NCBI GenBank assembly: GCA_028281485.1
Contig: JANQJT010000305.1
Span: 1-20,188 of the forward strand
Length of the DNA stretch: 20,188 nucleotides
Source: Phycisphaeraceae bacterium
GTDB lineage: Bacteria > Planctomycetota > Phycisphaerae > Phycisphaerales > Zrk34
Reading direction: 5' to 3'
Position numbers and translations under genes: made by a program. Below, piece by piece: positions 1 to 7,601 of this stretch. Positions within the stretch are counted from its first letter, which is position 1; each line of letters opens with the position of its first letter. A model generated the notes under the pieces. The model made no database searches. It was not told the origin of the DNA and saw only the letters and a list, made by a program, of their open reading frames with translations.

Positions 1-92
1 TCGTCACGCTGCTGGCACGCAAGGGCTGGTTCGTCGAAGACACCAACCAACTCCGTTACATCATCGATCTGGCGCAACATGAAACAGGCTAA
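1..92 (+). CDS. C-terminal tail of an upstream gene, possibly an ExbB/MotA/TolQ-type proton channel
   Basis: An open frame enters from the left edge (first whole codon at 3) and ends in TAA at 90-92, giving 29 visible residues ending in DLAQHETG. This piece is too short to identify by itself. The next two genes encode a DUF2149 protein and a membrane-anchored CobN-like protein. In Bacteroidetes hmu operons and similar clusters these stand beside a MotA/TolQ/ExbB-family channel (HmuU), so that is the expected identity. The frame is open to the window edge and its stop overlaps the next start by 14 bases, which supports translational coupling. That the frame is coding is fairly likely; the family name is inferred only from context. 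Confidence 0.5.
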   Translation, partial: VTLLARKGWFVEDTNQLRYIIDLAQHETG

Positions 93-414
93 ACTCAAAC
101 GCGGTTACCGCAACATCGAAGACGTGGAAAGCGATCCGCTTTCCGGCATGGCCAACCTGTTCGACGTGGCCATGGTGTTCGCCGTGGCGCTGATGGTGGC
201 CGTGGTGATGCGCATGCAGATCGCGGAGGTGTTTACCCAGGAAGACTTCACAATGGTGAAGAACCCGGGCCAGGAAAACATGCAGATCATTGTCAAGGAG
301 GGCGACGAGATCCATCGCTACAAGGCCAACGGCGAGGCCGGCTCCGGCAAGGGCAGGCGCGTTGGCGTGGCCTACCAGCTCGAGGATGGCAAGATCGTTT
401 ATGTCCCCGAATAA
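79..414 (+). CDS. DUF2149 membrane protein (HmuV-like, ExbD-like partner)
   Basis: This 111-residue protein has the DUF2149 signature, residues 19-29 reading DPLSGMANLFD, directly followed by one hydrophobic helix (about 29-44). A small soluble domain (about 50-111) follows and probably faces the periplasm. DUF2149 proteins are ExbD-like in layout and occur next to a MotA/TolQ/ExbB channel and a CobN-like chelatase; in the Porphyromonas hmu operon the equivalent is HmuV. The likely role is to pass proton-motive energy to the neighbouring CobN-like protein, which is inferred from the family context. The ATG lies inside the end of the upstream gene (14-base overlap), with no clear ribosome binding site, so translation is probably coupled. 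The next gene starts 34 bases after the stop. Confidence 0.85.
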   Translation: MKQAKLKRGYRNIEDVESDPLSGMANLFDVAMVFAVALMVAVVMRMQIAEVFTQEDFTMVKNPGQENMQIIVKEGDEIHRYKANGEAGSGKGRRVGVAYQLEDGKIVYVPE

Positions 415-448
415 ATCCGTACGCTTCGGAACCCCACAAAGCAGAACC

Positions 449-3400
449 ATGAACAAGAAACCCCTGATCGTTATCGTTCTACTCGTCGTCGCCGCAGCCG
501 CCATCGCCGGCTACGTCTACCGGCGCGCCAACGCCCCCACGCGCGTGGCGTTCGTCAACTTCATGGACTTCCAGTACGACAACATCCTGGAAGCCAACGA
601 CAACCCGTACATCAAGATCGATCGCCTGAGCCTCGGCGAAGAGACCTTCCCCGACATCGACGGCTACGCCGCGGTCTACTTCTTCGCGCACGGCAACATC
701 AATCTCAACGCCCAACAACGGGAGACCATCGAGCGCGGCATCAAGAAGGGCGTGAAGATTCACTTCGTCACACCCACGCCGGTCGAGGACCTATCCAACC
801 TCACCGAAGAAGAAACGAATTACATCAAGACCTGCCTGCAAAACGGCGGCTCGAAGAACCTGCGCAGCGTGCTCAATTACTCACGCCGCGTCTTCGACGG
901 CAAGACCAGCCACACCACCGAGATCGAAGAGCCCTTCGTCTACCCGACCGACTACTTCTATTACCTCGGCGAGGAAGACGTGTTCACCTCGCTGGAAGAC
1001 TACCTGGCGTTCTACAAAGAGGCCGGCCACCACACCGCCGGTGGGCCGAACATCGTGCTGGTCAGTCAGATTTTGGGAATCAACAGCGGTTCGGGCTTCC
1101 TCAAGCCGCTGATTGAGAGTCTCCAGGCACGCGGCATGAACGTCTATCCCGTCAACGGTTTCCGTCAGCGTCTCGACCTGGCCAAGGCCGTGGAGCCCGA
1201 CCTGATGGTGTTCATCCCACACGGTCGCTTCGCCGGCGAACGCGGCCCCGGTTGGCTGAAGGAACAAAACATCCCCATGCTCAGCCCGATGGTCGTCTTC
1301 AAGCCCTACGAGGACTGGGTCCAGGACCAGCGCGGCATGGACGGCGGCATGCTCAGCCAGAACGTGGTCATGCCCGAGCTGGACGGCGGCGTGGCATCCT
1401 ACGCCATCGCCGCCCAGTTCGAGAACGATCGCGGCCTGCTGCTCTTCGAAGGATTGGATGAGCGCATCGAACGCTTCGCCGGTCTGGTCGAGGGCTGGAT
1501 CAAGCTGCAGACAGCGGCCAACAAGGACAAGAAGCTGGCGATTTTCTACTACAAAGCGACCGGTCAGAACGCGATGGTCGCCGAAGGGCTGGAGATCGCG
1601 CCGTCGCTGCTCAACCTGCTCGAGCGCCTGCAGGCAGAGGGCTACGACACCGGCCCGCTGCCCGCCACCGCCGACGAACTGTACGACCGGATCCAGGCCG
1701 AGGGCCCCGTGCTGGGCGGCTACGCGCAGGGCACGTTCGAAGACTTCCTTGCCGAAGGCAAGCCCGCGCTGATTGAAACCGATGCGTACGTGAATTGGTT
1801 GAAGGCTTACTTCAAGCCGGACATGCTCGCCGACCTGCAGCGTGACCACGGCCCGGCGCCCGGCCAACACATGACCACCGTGCAAGACGGAAAAGACTAC
1901 ATGGCCGTGGCGCGTGTGCGGTTTGGCAATGTCGTGCTCATTCCCGTGCCCGACGCGGCGGAGGGCAGCGATGCCGAGGCCAGCGGCATGCAACACGGCG
2001 TGAAGCAGGCACCGCCCTACCCTTACATCGCCTCCTACCTCTGGGCGCGCGAGGGCTTCGGAGCCGATGCGGTCATGCACTTCGGCACGCACGGCAGCAT
2101 CGAGTTCACGCCCTGGAAGCAGGTTGCCCTGTCGGATTACGACTGGCCGGACGCGATACTCGGCGGCATCCCGCACGTTTACCTCTACACCACCAGCAAC
2201 ATCGGCGAGGCCCTCGTCGCCAAGCGACGCACGTACGCCACGATGAGTACACACCTCACCCCACCTTTCATGGCGTCGGGGATCTACGAGGACCTCCAGA
2301 AGCTGCACACCGCGATGGACCGCTACTGGGCCGCGGAAGACCCGCTGCTCAAGGATCGCTACCTGCAAACCGTCCGCGAGATAATGATCGCGCTCGATCT
2401 GGACAAGGACCTGGGGATCGATAACGCCGAGAGCGTCGAGATAACGCGCGAGCTGCTGCTGAAGATTCACGATTACATGCACGAGATCGAGCAGGCCAAG
2501 GTCACCAATGGCCTGCACGTGCTGGGTCGGCCCTACAGCGACGAAGACACCTACGAAACGGTCCGCCTCATCGCGATCGATTACCTCGCGTATTCCATGG
2601 CGCAGCTCGACGAGCTGGACGGCAAGATCACCCCGATGCAGGCGGCGGATTCTCACTTCTTCATCGACGCTTACCGTGAACCTGCGCTGCAGATGATCGA
2701 CGCGATCTATCACGGCCAAGCCAAGCCCGAAGACTATTTCTCAGGTGATGCGAACGCGATCACGATCCACAAGCCAAAGGTCACCGGCCATACCCACAGC
2801 GACGGTACGTTCCACACCCACGAACACACCGGTGACGAGCACGAGCACGGCAATGGCCACGACCACGGCGCGGGGCACGATCACGACCACACCCACATCG
2901 GTGCACACGACGGCATGCTCGCGACGCTGCGTGACCCGGCCGGCAAGGCCGCGGGCCAGATCGAGCTGAAACTCCACGACGACAAGGGCGATCTCGAGCT
3001 GTGGCTGTTCGGCACCGATGGCAAGTCTCCCTACGACCTGCCCGCCGACAGCAAGATCACCGTGATGTTTGAAGAGGTGACCGGCAACGCCGCGAAGAAC
3101 GACACGCAGGTCACGCTCGCCGTCCGCAATCACGACCAGAACGAGGACGAAGACGGCGTCCCCACCATGCGCGAAGGCAAGACGACCAACTACTTCATCT
3201 TCCCGGGCGACACCGGCGTTGACGCGACCTGGTTGCGGGGCAGCGCGTTCCAGGCGCGTGTGCTCGTTTCGTTCAAGTCCACAGATGGGCTGTACCGAAC
3301 CGACGCGTTCAAACTGATCCCACACACGCACAGCGATGGTCACGGCCATGGGCACGACCACGAACACGGCCATGAACATGAACATGGGCACGCGCATCCC

Positions 3401-5185
3401 CACGGCGCGGGTCACGAACACCCCCATGGCACCGGGCACGGCCATCCGCACGGGGCCGCGACCGAATCTTCCGATTCTCAGCAGACCATCGATCCCAAAG
3501 ACAAGAAGCGTGCGGACCTGCAACAGGAGTTCCGCAATACGCTCGAGTCCATCGCTCAGTGGCGACAGGCCATCGAAGAATCGCCGCAACGCGAACTCGA
3601 TGCGTTGGTGAACGCGCTGGCGGGCGGCTACATCGAGCCGCAGACCGGCGGCGACCCGATCGTCAATCCGTCAGCCATTCCCACGGGCCGCAACATCGTC
3701 GGCATCGATCCCGAGCGGACCCCGTCTGAAGAGGCGTGGGACGTCGGCAAGGAACTGGTGGACAACCTGATCGCCGCGAAGATGACCGAGACCGGTGAGT
3801 ACCCGCGGAAGGTTGCGTTCAGCTTGTGGAGCAGCGAGTTCGTCCGCCAGGAGGGCGTGACCATCGCGGAGATCTTCTACCTGCTCGGTGTGGAGCCGGT
3901 GCGCAACCGCCGCGGTCGCGTTCACGACGTGCGCCTGATCCCGATCGAAGAGCTGGGGCGACCGCGTATCGATGTGGTCGTCCAAACATCGGGCCAGTTC
4001 CGCGATCTGGCCGCCAGCCGTATCTACCTGATCAACCGCGCGGTGGCGGTGGCTTCGGAAGCGGACGACGGCGACATCCCCAACCACGTCCGCGCCGGCA
4101 CGGTCGCCGCCGAGTCGCTCATGAAGGAACGCGGCGCGACCCCCGCCGAAGCCAAGGCCCTGGCCACGCTGCGCGTGTTCGGCGGGCTCAACGGAAACTA
4201 CGGCACCAACATCATGGGCATGGTCGAATCCGGCGACCGCTGGGAGGAAGACACCGAGGTCGCCGAGCGCTACATCCAGAACATGGGCGCCGTCTACGAC
4301 AAGGACCACTGGGGCCACTACCAGCCCGGCATGTTTGAGGCGGCCCTGCAGAACACCGACACGATCCTGCACCCGCGTTCGGGCAACAACTGGGGCCCGC
4401 TCTCGCTGGACCACGTCTACGAGTTCATGGGCGGCATGAGCCTGGCCATCCGCCACGTCACCGGCGACGACCCCGACGCCTACTTCAGCGACCTGCGCAG
4501 CAAGAGCAACCCGCAGATCCAGTCGGCCAAGGACGCGATCTGGGTCGAGGCACGCACCACGGTGCTCAATCCCAAGTTCATCGCCGCGCTGCAGGAAGAA
4601 GGGCCCAGCGCCGCCGAGGTCTTCGCAGAGACCTTCCGCAACACCTACGGCTGGGACGTGATGCAGTCGCAGCTCATCGATGAAGAGGTCTGGGATCAAT
4701 ACACCGAGGTCTACATCGATGACAAGTACGAACTGAACATCCAGCAGTTCTTCCGCGACACCAATCCGTACGCGCTGCAGGAGATGACCGCGATCATGCT
4801 GGAGACGGCACGCAAGGGCTACTGGAATCCCGATCCGGCCGTGCTGGAGAAGGTCATCGATCTGCACGTGGAACTGGTCGAAGAGTTCGAGGCCGGCTGC
4901 AGCGGCTTTGTCTGTGACAACGCGAAGCTGCGCGAGATGATCAGCCAGTCATTGGATGACGCCCAGCGCCGGGCTTACGTGGAGAATCTCGAGGCCGTGC
5001 TGACCGCCGATGCGCCGACCGAGACGCCCGAGGGTGTCACGCTGGAGCAGGAGCAGATCACCCAGCCGATCACGAGTGTTGATGAGGAGCAGACGGACAG
5101 CCGGTTGCCGCTGATGATCGCGGTGCTCGGTGTCGTCGGCCTGATCGTCTTCATCGCGATCCGCAAGCGCAGCCAACAGGTGTGA
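449..5185 (+). CDS. CobN-like (HmuS-type) metallo-tetrapyrrole chelatase/dechelatase, anchored at both ends, with His-rich insertion
   Basis: This 1578-residue protein belongs to the CobN/magnesium-chelatase large-subunit family. Visible family motifs are HFGTHGSIEF (from residue 544), a stretch ending AKRR and HLTPP about 40-55 residues later, and FGGLNGNYGTNIMG near 1242-1255. GCSGFVC (Cys1484, Cys1489) lies near the end. Unlike cytosolic CobN it has a helix at 5-22 after MNKK and a second at 1553-1571 followed by RKRSQQV, so the bulk should be periplasmic. With the DUF2149 neighbour this fits the HmuS group, CobN homologues of haem-utilisation operons thought to remove metal from haem. Substrate and direction (insertion or removal) cannot be read here. 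No CobS/CobT or ChlI/ChlD gene is in the window. Residues 781-1001 form a histidine-rich insertion. The start at 449 was chosen because the preceding in-frame extension overlaps the DUF2149 gene and the signal-anchor begins here. Confidence 0.85.
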   Translation: MNKKPLIVIVLLVVAAAAIAGYVYRRANAPTRVAFVNFMDFQYDNILEANDNPYIKIDRLSLGEETFPDIDGYAAVYFFAHGNINLNAQQRETIERGIKKGVKIHFVTPTPVEDLSNLTEEETNYIKTCLQNGGSKNLRSVLNYSRRVFDGKTSHTTEIEEPFVYPTDYFYYLGEEDVFTSLEDYLAFYKEAGHHTAGGPNIVLVSQILGINSGSGFLKPLIESLQARGMNVYPVNGFRQRLDLAKAVEPDLMVFIPHGRFAGERGPGWLKEQNIPMLSPMVVFKPYEDWVQDQRGMDGGMLSQNVVMPELDGGVASYAIAAQFENDRGLLLFEGLDERIERFAGLVEGWIKLQTAANKDKKLAIFYYKATGQNAMVAEGLEIAPSLLNLLERLQAEGYDTGPLPATADELYDRIQAEGPVLGGYAQGTFEDFLAEGKPALIETDAYVNWLKAYFKPDMLADLQRDHGPAPGQHMTTVQDGKDYMAVARVRFGNVVLIPVPDAAEGSDAEASGMQHGVKQAPPYPYIASYLWAREGFGADAVMHFGTHGSIEFTPWKQVALSDYDWPDAILGGIPHVYLYTTSNIGEALVAKRRTYATMSTHLTPPFMASGIYEDLQKLHTAMDRYWAAEDPLLKDRYLQTVREIMIALDLDKDLGIDNAESVEITRELLLKIHDYMHEIEQAKVTNGLHVLGRPYSDEDTYETVRLIAIDYLAYSMAQLDELDGKITPMQAADSHFFIDAYREPALQMIDAIYHGQAKPEDYFSGDANAITIHKPKVTGHTHSDGTFHTHEHTGDEHEHGNGHDHGAGHDHDHTHIGAHDGMLATLRDPAGKAAGQIELKLHDDKGDLELWLFGTDGKSPYDLPADSKITVMFEEVTGNAAKNDTQVTLAVRNHDQNEDEDGVPTMREGKTTNYFIFPGDTGVDATWLRGSAFQARVLVSFKSTDGLYRTDAFKLIPHTHSDGHGHGHDHEHGHEHEHGHAHPHGAGHEHPHGTGHGHPHGAATESSDSQQTIDPKDKKRADLQQEFRNTLESIAQWRQAIEESPQRELDALVNALAGGYIEPQTGGDPIVNPSAIPTGRNIVGIDPERTPSEEAWDVGKELVDNLIAAKMTETGEYPRKVAFSLWSSEFVRQEGVTIAEIFYLLGVEPVRNRRGRVHDVRLIPIEELGRPRIDVVVQTSGQFRDLAASRIYLINRAVAVASEADDGDIPNHVRAGTVAAESLMKERGATPAEAKALATLRVFGGLNGNYGTNIMGMVESGDRWEEDTEVAERYIQNMGAVYDKDHWGHYQPGMFEAALQNTDTILHPRSGNNWGPLSLDHVYEFMGGMSLAIRHVTGDDPDAYFSDLRSKSNPQIQSAKDAIWVEARTTVLNPKFIAALQEEGPSAAEVFAETFRNTYGWDVMQSQLIDEEVWDQYTEVYIDDKYELNIQQFFRDTNPYALQEMTAIMLETARKGYWNPDPAVLEKVIDLHVELVEEFEAGCSGFVCDNAKLREMISQSLDDAQRRAYVENLEAVLTADAPTETPEGVTLEQEQITQPITSVDEEQTDSRLPLMIAVLGVVGLIVFIAIRKRSQQV
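2789..3451 (+). other. Histidine-rich insertion domain inside the CobN-like protein
   Basis: Residues 781-820 hold 14 histidines in 40 positions and residues 959-1001 hold 19 in 43, mostly as HxH with D, E or G between. Between them lie about 138 residues of non-repetitive, probably beta-rich sequence (for example ELKLHDDKGDLELWLFG). The CobN-like sequence resumes after it with a stretch containing GGYIEPQTGGDPI. Such tracts usually bind Zn, Ni, Co or Cu. Here they would hang in the periplasm beside the chelatase core; storage or sensing of the metal is inference. Confidence 0.8.
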
Positions 5186-5306
5186 AGCCGTGCCATTAGC
5201 GCTTGTGCTCAAAGACCTCGCCTCGGAGTATTCTTCCTACACAGGGAGTTGATTAATCCGTTTTCATCGACACCCTGAAGGAACTCGTGACAAATAGTTC
5301 GAGTGG

Positions 5307-5330
5307 TGTCCAGGTCCCCGCTTGAACACA
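5307..5330 (+). other. Imperfect hairpin just before the terminator
   Basis: GTGTCCAGG can pair with CTTGAACAC across a six-base loop, with one mismatch and one G-T pair. It sits directly before the terminator, so it may help 3' end formation. Nothing else is seen between the stop at 5185 and this point. Confidence 0.25.
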
Positions 5331-5358
5331 AAAGCCCAGGGCTTGTCCCTGGGTTTTT
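5331..5358 (+). terminator. Rho-independent terminator of the DUF2149/CobN-like operon
   Basis: A perfect 7-bp stem CCCAGGG/CCCTGGG (5335-5341 and 5347-5353) has a CTTGT loop and is followed by five T. Flanking AAAG/TTTT extends it with a G-T and A-T pairs, so it may also work on the opposite strand. It lies about 150 bases after the CobN-like stop codon. Confidence 0.85.
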
Positions 5359-5390
5359 GCGTGGCGTGATGAGGCCGGATGAGAACACGC

Positions 5391-5407
5391 CTGTCGCGCA
5401 GCGACAG
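5391..5407. other. Perfect short hairpin without T-tract
   Basis: CTGTCGC and GCGACAG (7 bp) flank the triloop GCA, upstream of the next promoter. There is no T-run, so it is not a terminator. Its role is unknown. Confidence 0.3.
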
Positions 5408-5455
5408 CACGCGGGTTCGCTCCGCCGGGCTAATGGATGCATAACACGCTTCTTC

Positions 5456-5483
5456 TTGATGGCAATTGAGAACCGTGTATCAT
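5456..5483 (+). promoter_or_regulatory. Sigma-70-like promoter for the FmdB-like/hisI/CobW operon
   Basis: TTGATG (5456-5461) and TATCAT (5478-5483) are 16 bases apart, after a terminator and ahead of three co-directional genes. This would give a leader of about 120 bases. The leader contains a strong AGGAGGT (around 5519-5525) that has no ordinary start codon at the right distance. Confidence 0.5.
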
Positions 5484-5608
5484 TAAGGGTCGCATCCATG
5501 CCTACCAGGCCAGCGACACAGGAGGTATCCCCATCAGCGGCAGAGTTACCAGTCAACGCAACGCCATCGCGGCGGTCTATCGCCGAACGTCGCTTGGGAG
5601 TGGAAATA

Positions 5609-5908
5609 ATGCCTATCTATGTTTACGAGGTCGTGTTGCCTGATGGCGAGCCCGGCCAGGTGTTTGAGGTGACGCAGAAGATGTCCGATGCGCCGCTGAC
5701 GAAACATCCCACGACGGGTCAGCCGGTGCGTCGGGTGATCCAGCCGCCTCACATCGCGGGTCAGTGGTCTGAATCCCGAACCAGGCAAAAACTGTCCGAC
5801 AAAAACCTCGAGGCCCACGGCCTAACCAAGTATGTCAAGGCGGGCGACGGCTACTACGAGAAACGCGCGGGAGAAGGGCCCGATGTCATCAGCGCGGGCG
5901 ATGAATGA
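5609..5908 (+). CDS. FmdB-like small protein lacking the zinc-ribbon cysteines
   Basis: This 99-residue protein begins MPIYVYEV, the usual opening of the FmdB (CxxC_CxxC_SSSS) family. It contains GQPVRRVI (residues 37-44) and a tail with LSDKNLEAHGLTKYVKAGDG (62-81), a pattern I associate with planctomycete homologues. Ordinary FmdB proteins bind zinc through two CxxC pairs. Here both are gone (residues 6-12 and 33-37 read YEVVLPD and HPTTG) and the protein has no cysteine at all. Its function is unknown. The start at 5609 is supported by GGGAGTGG seven bases upstream and by where the homology begins. An in-frame ATG at 5498 would add 37 residues that look non-coding. It is first in a probable operon with hisI. 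Confidence 0.75.
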   Translation: MPIYVYEVVLPDGEPGQVFEVTQKMSDAPLTKHPTTGQPVRRVIQPPHIAGQWSESRTRQKLSDKNLEAHGLTKYVKAGDGYYEKRAGEGPDVISAGDE

Positions 5909-5964
5909 CACAGACCCGCCGCAGCGAAGCGATCGCTCCGCGACTCACACAAGAAAGCAATCCA

Positions 5965-6435
5965 ATGAACGATTCACTGTTTTCACAGAGACAGAGCGTC
6001 GAGCAGGTCGAGGAAGGCGTCGACCTGGCTCCCAAGTTCGATGAGCACGGGCTGATCCCCGTGGTGACCACGGACTACACCTCCGGTGAAGTGCTCATGC
6101 ACGCCTACATGAACGCCGAGGCGCTGACGCAATCGGTCGAGCTGGGCGAAGCCGTCTATTGGAGCCGCAGCCGAAAGTGCCTGTGGCACAAGGGCGCAAC
6201 GAGCGGCCTGGTGCAGCGCGTTCGTGAGATGCGAATTGATGACGACCAAGATTGCATCTGGCTGCGCGTAGACGCCCAGGGTGGGGCCAGTTGCCATGTG
6301 GGGTATCGCTCCTGTTTCTACCGCGCGGTGCCCGTAAGTGAACGGGCCGGCCAACCGCTGGAGTTCACAGAAGCACAGAAGGTGTTCGACCCCAAGGCGG
6401 TCTACGGCGACGCCCCCAATCCGACCCAGCTTTGA
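5965..6435 (+). CDS. hisI: Phosphoribosyl-AMP cyclohydrolase
   Basis: This 156-residue enzyme opens the adenine ring of phosphoribosyl-AMP in histidine biosynthesis, in the cytosol, using zinc and magnesium. Family motifs are clear: MNAEAL (49-54), YWSRSR (65-70), LWHKGATSGL (73-82) and SCHVGYRSCFYR (109-120). Cys110 and Cys117 match two zinc ligands. The usual DCDxD element reads DDDQD (92-96), so the first zinc-ligand cysteine is aspartate. I recall this variant in other bacterial HisI subgroups, so the enzyme is probably still active. There is no fused HisE domain. The start was set at 5965; an ATG at 5905 overlaps the upstream stop (ATGA) and would add 20 unconserved residues. No other his genes are in the window. 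Confidence 0.93.
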   Translation: MNDSLFSQRQSVEQVEEGVDLAPKFDEHGLIPVVTTDYTSGEVLMHAYMNAEALTQSVELGEAVYWSRSRKCLWHKGATSGLVQRVREMRIDDDQDCIWLRVDAQGGASCHVGYRSCFYRAVPVSERAGQPLEFTEAQKVFDPKAVYGDAPNPTQL

Positions 6436-6458
6436 ACCGGTCGCGATCGAGTAACATC

Positions 6459-7418
6459 ATGCCGATGACACCGAAGACACTTTGCCACATCGTTGCGGGC
6501 CCCTTAGGTGTCGGAAAGACATCGGCCATACTTCACTATCTCCGCGATCACGGGGCCCGTCAGCGCATCGGTGTGCTCGTCAATGACTTCGGTCCCGTCG
6601 GCCTCGACAGCACAACGCTTGCGGCCGAGGCTCCGACAACCAAGGTGATCAATGTGCCCGGTGGGTGCATCTGCTGCACGATGCTCGCGACGCTTCCCGA
6701 GTCCATCGGTCGCATGGTCTCCGATCAGGCGCTCGATCGGCTGATCATCGAGCCCAGTGGCATGGCCACGCCGGCGAAGGTGATCGACGTGCTGCGACAG
6801 ATGGAACGGGAAACCAACGTCAGCTTGCAACCCGTGATAGTGATGCTGAGTGCAGCCGATTTCGACGAAGAAACGCTCGAGCAAATGCCTTACTACCAAA
6901 TGTTCCACGAGGCCGCAGACATCCTGGTTTTCAACCGATGCGATCAAGCCAGCGCGTCGAAGGTCGGGCGTGCGAAACAATGGGCCGACAAGCTCGACCC
7001 ACCCAAGCTCCGTGTGGTTAGCACCTCACACGGTCAACTGCCCGCCGAACTCTTTGATCTGTCTGTGGAAACCCCGCACACACACGAACCGATAGCAGGC
7101 GCTCATCACCATCACGACCACGATCCTACGGTGCATCCCGGAGGCTTTGTGCTCGACGCCGGGCGGGTCTTTGATGAGGAGATTCTGCGGGCCAACCTCG
7201 CGCGTATCCGTGATCAGGGCATCGCGGAGAACCGGGTGCTTCGGCTCAAGGGGGTCTTTCATACCCAGGTCGGCTGGCAGTCCATCGAGATCGCCAACCG
7301 CGAAGTATCGATGCGATCCTCAGCTCACCGTCGCGACAGTCGTATGGAATGGCTTACTCAACCCGGCGTCGTCGACCAGACGCGAATGCTCATGGAGATC
7401 GAGCGGCCTCTGAACTGA
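6459..7418 (+). CDS. COG0523/CobW-family GTPase, putative metal chaperone
   Basis: This 319-residue G3E-family P-loop GTPase has Walker A GPLGVGKT (14-21), the family metal-binding motif GGCICC (68-73, Cys70/72/73), an EPSG stretch (98-101) and NRCD (159-162) in the base-recognition position. A histidine cluster from HTHEP to HHHHDHD lies at 207-222, and the CobW C-terminal domain follows (about 228-319). Such proteins deliver Zn, Co or another metal to client enzymes. Its position 23 bases after hisI, a zinc enzyme, suggests zinc, but the gene is also only 1.3 kb from the CobN-like gene, so cobalt or another metal cannot be excluded. The ATG at 6459 was chosen (another at 6465); the TTG at 6432 would overlap hisI. 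Confidence 0.88.
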   Translation: MPMTPKTLCHIVAGPLGVGKTSAILHYLRDHGARQRIGVLVNDFGPVGLDSTTLAAEAPTTKVINVPGGCICCTMLATLPESIGRMVSDQALDRLIIEPSGMATPAKVIDVLRQMERETNVSLQPVIVMLSAADFDEETLEQMPYYQMFHEAADILVFNRCDQASASKVGRAKQWADKLDPPKLRVVSTSHGQLPAELFDLSVETPHTHEPIAGAHHHHDHDPTVHPGGFVLDAGRVFDEEILRANLARIRDQGIAENRVLRLKGVFHTQVGWQSIEIANREVSMRSSAHRRDSRMEWLTQPGVVDQTRMLMEIERPLN

Positions 7419-7567
7419 CAGGAGATCGCCCGATCTTACAACAGCGGGTTCGACGCCGAAGGCGCCGTGAGGCCTGATGAGCAAATCAAGCTCGACGTTA
7501 GCCATCAAAACGGCACCCATTCACGAAAGGGATTCGCATAAGTCTGGCTGAGCGTTCCGTCATCCGA

Positions 7568-7595
7568 TTTACCGGTCGAATGCGCATATTATAAT
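7568..7595 (+). promoter_or_regulatory. Sigma-70-like promoter with consensus -10
   Basis: TTTACC (7568-7573) and a perfect TATAAT (7590-7595) are 16 bases apart. No ORF with a credible start follows until 8022, but a strong terminator lies at 7757-7780, so the promoter may serve a non-coding transcript. Confidence 0.5.
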
Positions 7596-7601
7596 CGCGT
7601 C

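Noticed and set aside
290..448. Longer N-terminus for the CobN-like protein
   Set aside because: It would overlap most of the DUF2149 gene's second half in another frame and bury the signal-anchor that starts at 449.
881..2719. 612-residue open frame on the minus strand inside the CobN-like gene
   Set aside because: It lies wholly antisense to a gene with clear CobN motifs; low-complexity Val/His/Arg-rich composition is what high-GC antisense frames give.
2741..3589. 282-residue minus-strand frame across the His-rich insertion
   Set aside because: It is the antisense of repeated CAC/CAT codons, which yields Val/Met-rich sequence; no start signals or family motif.
5380..5440. tRNA-like GGGTTCGCTCC segment with nearby hairpins
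   Set aside because: The T-arm stem does not pair, and no acceptor, D or anticodon arm can be drawn.
7465..7500. Hammerhead-ribozyme-like CTGATGAG followed by a GAGC/GCTC stem
   Set aside because: The required GAAA after stem II reads GACG, and stems I and III cannot be completed.
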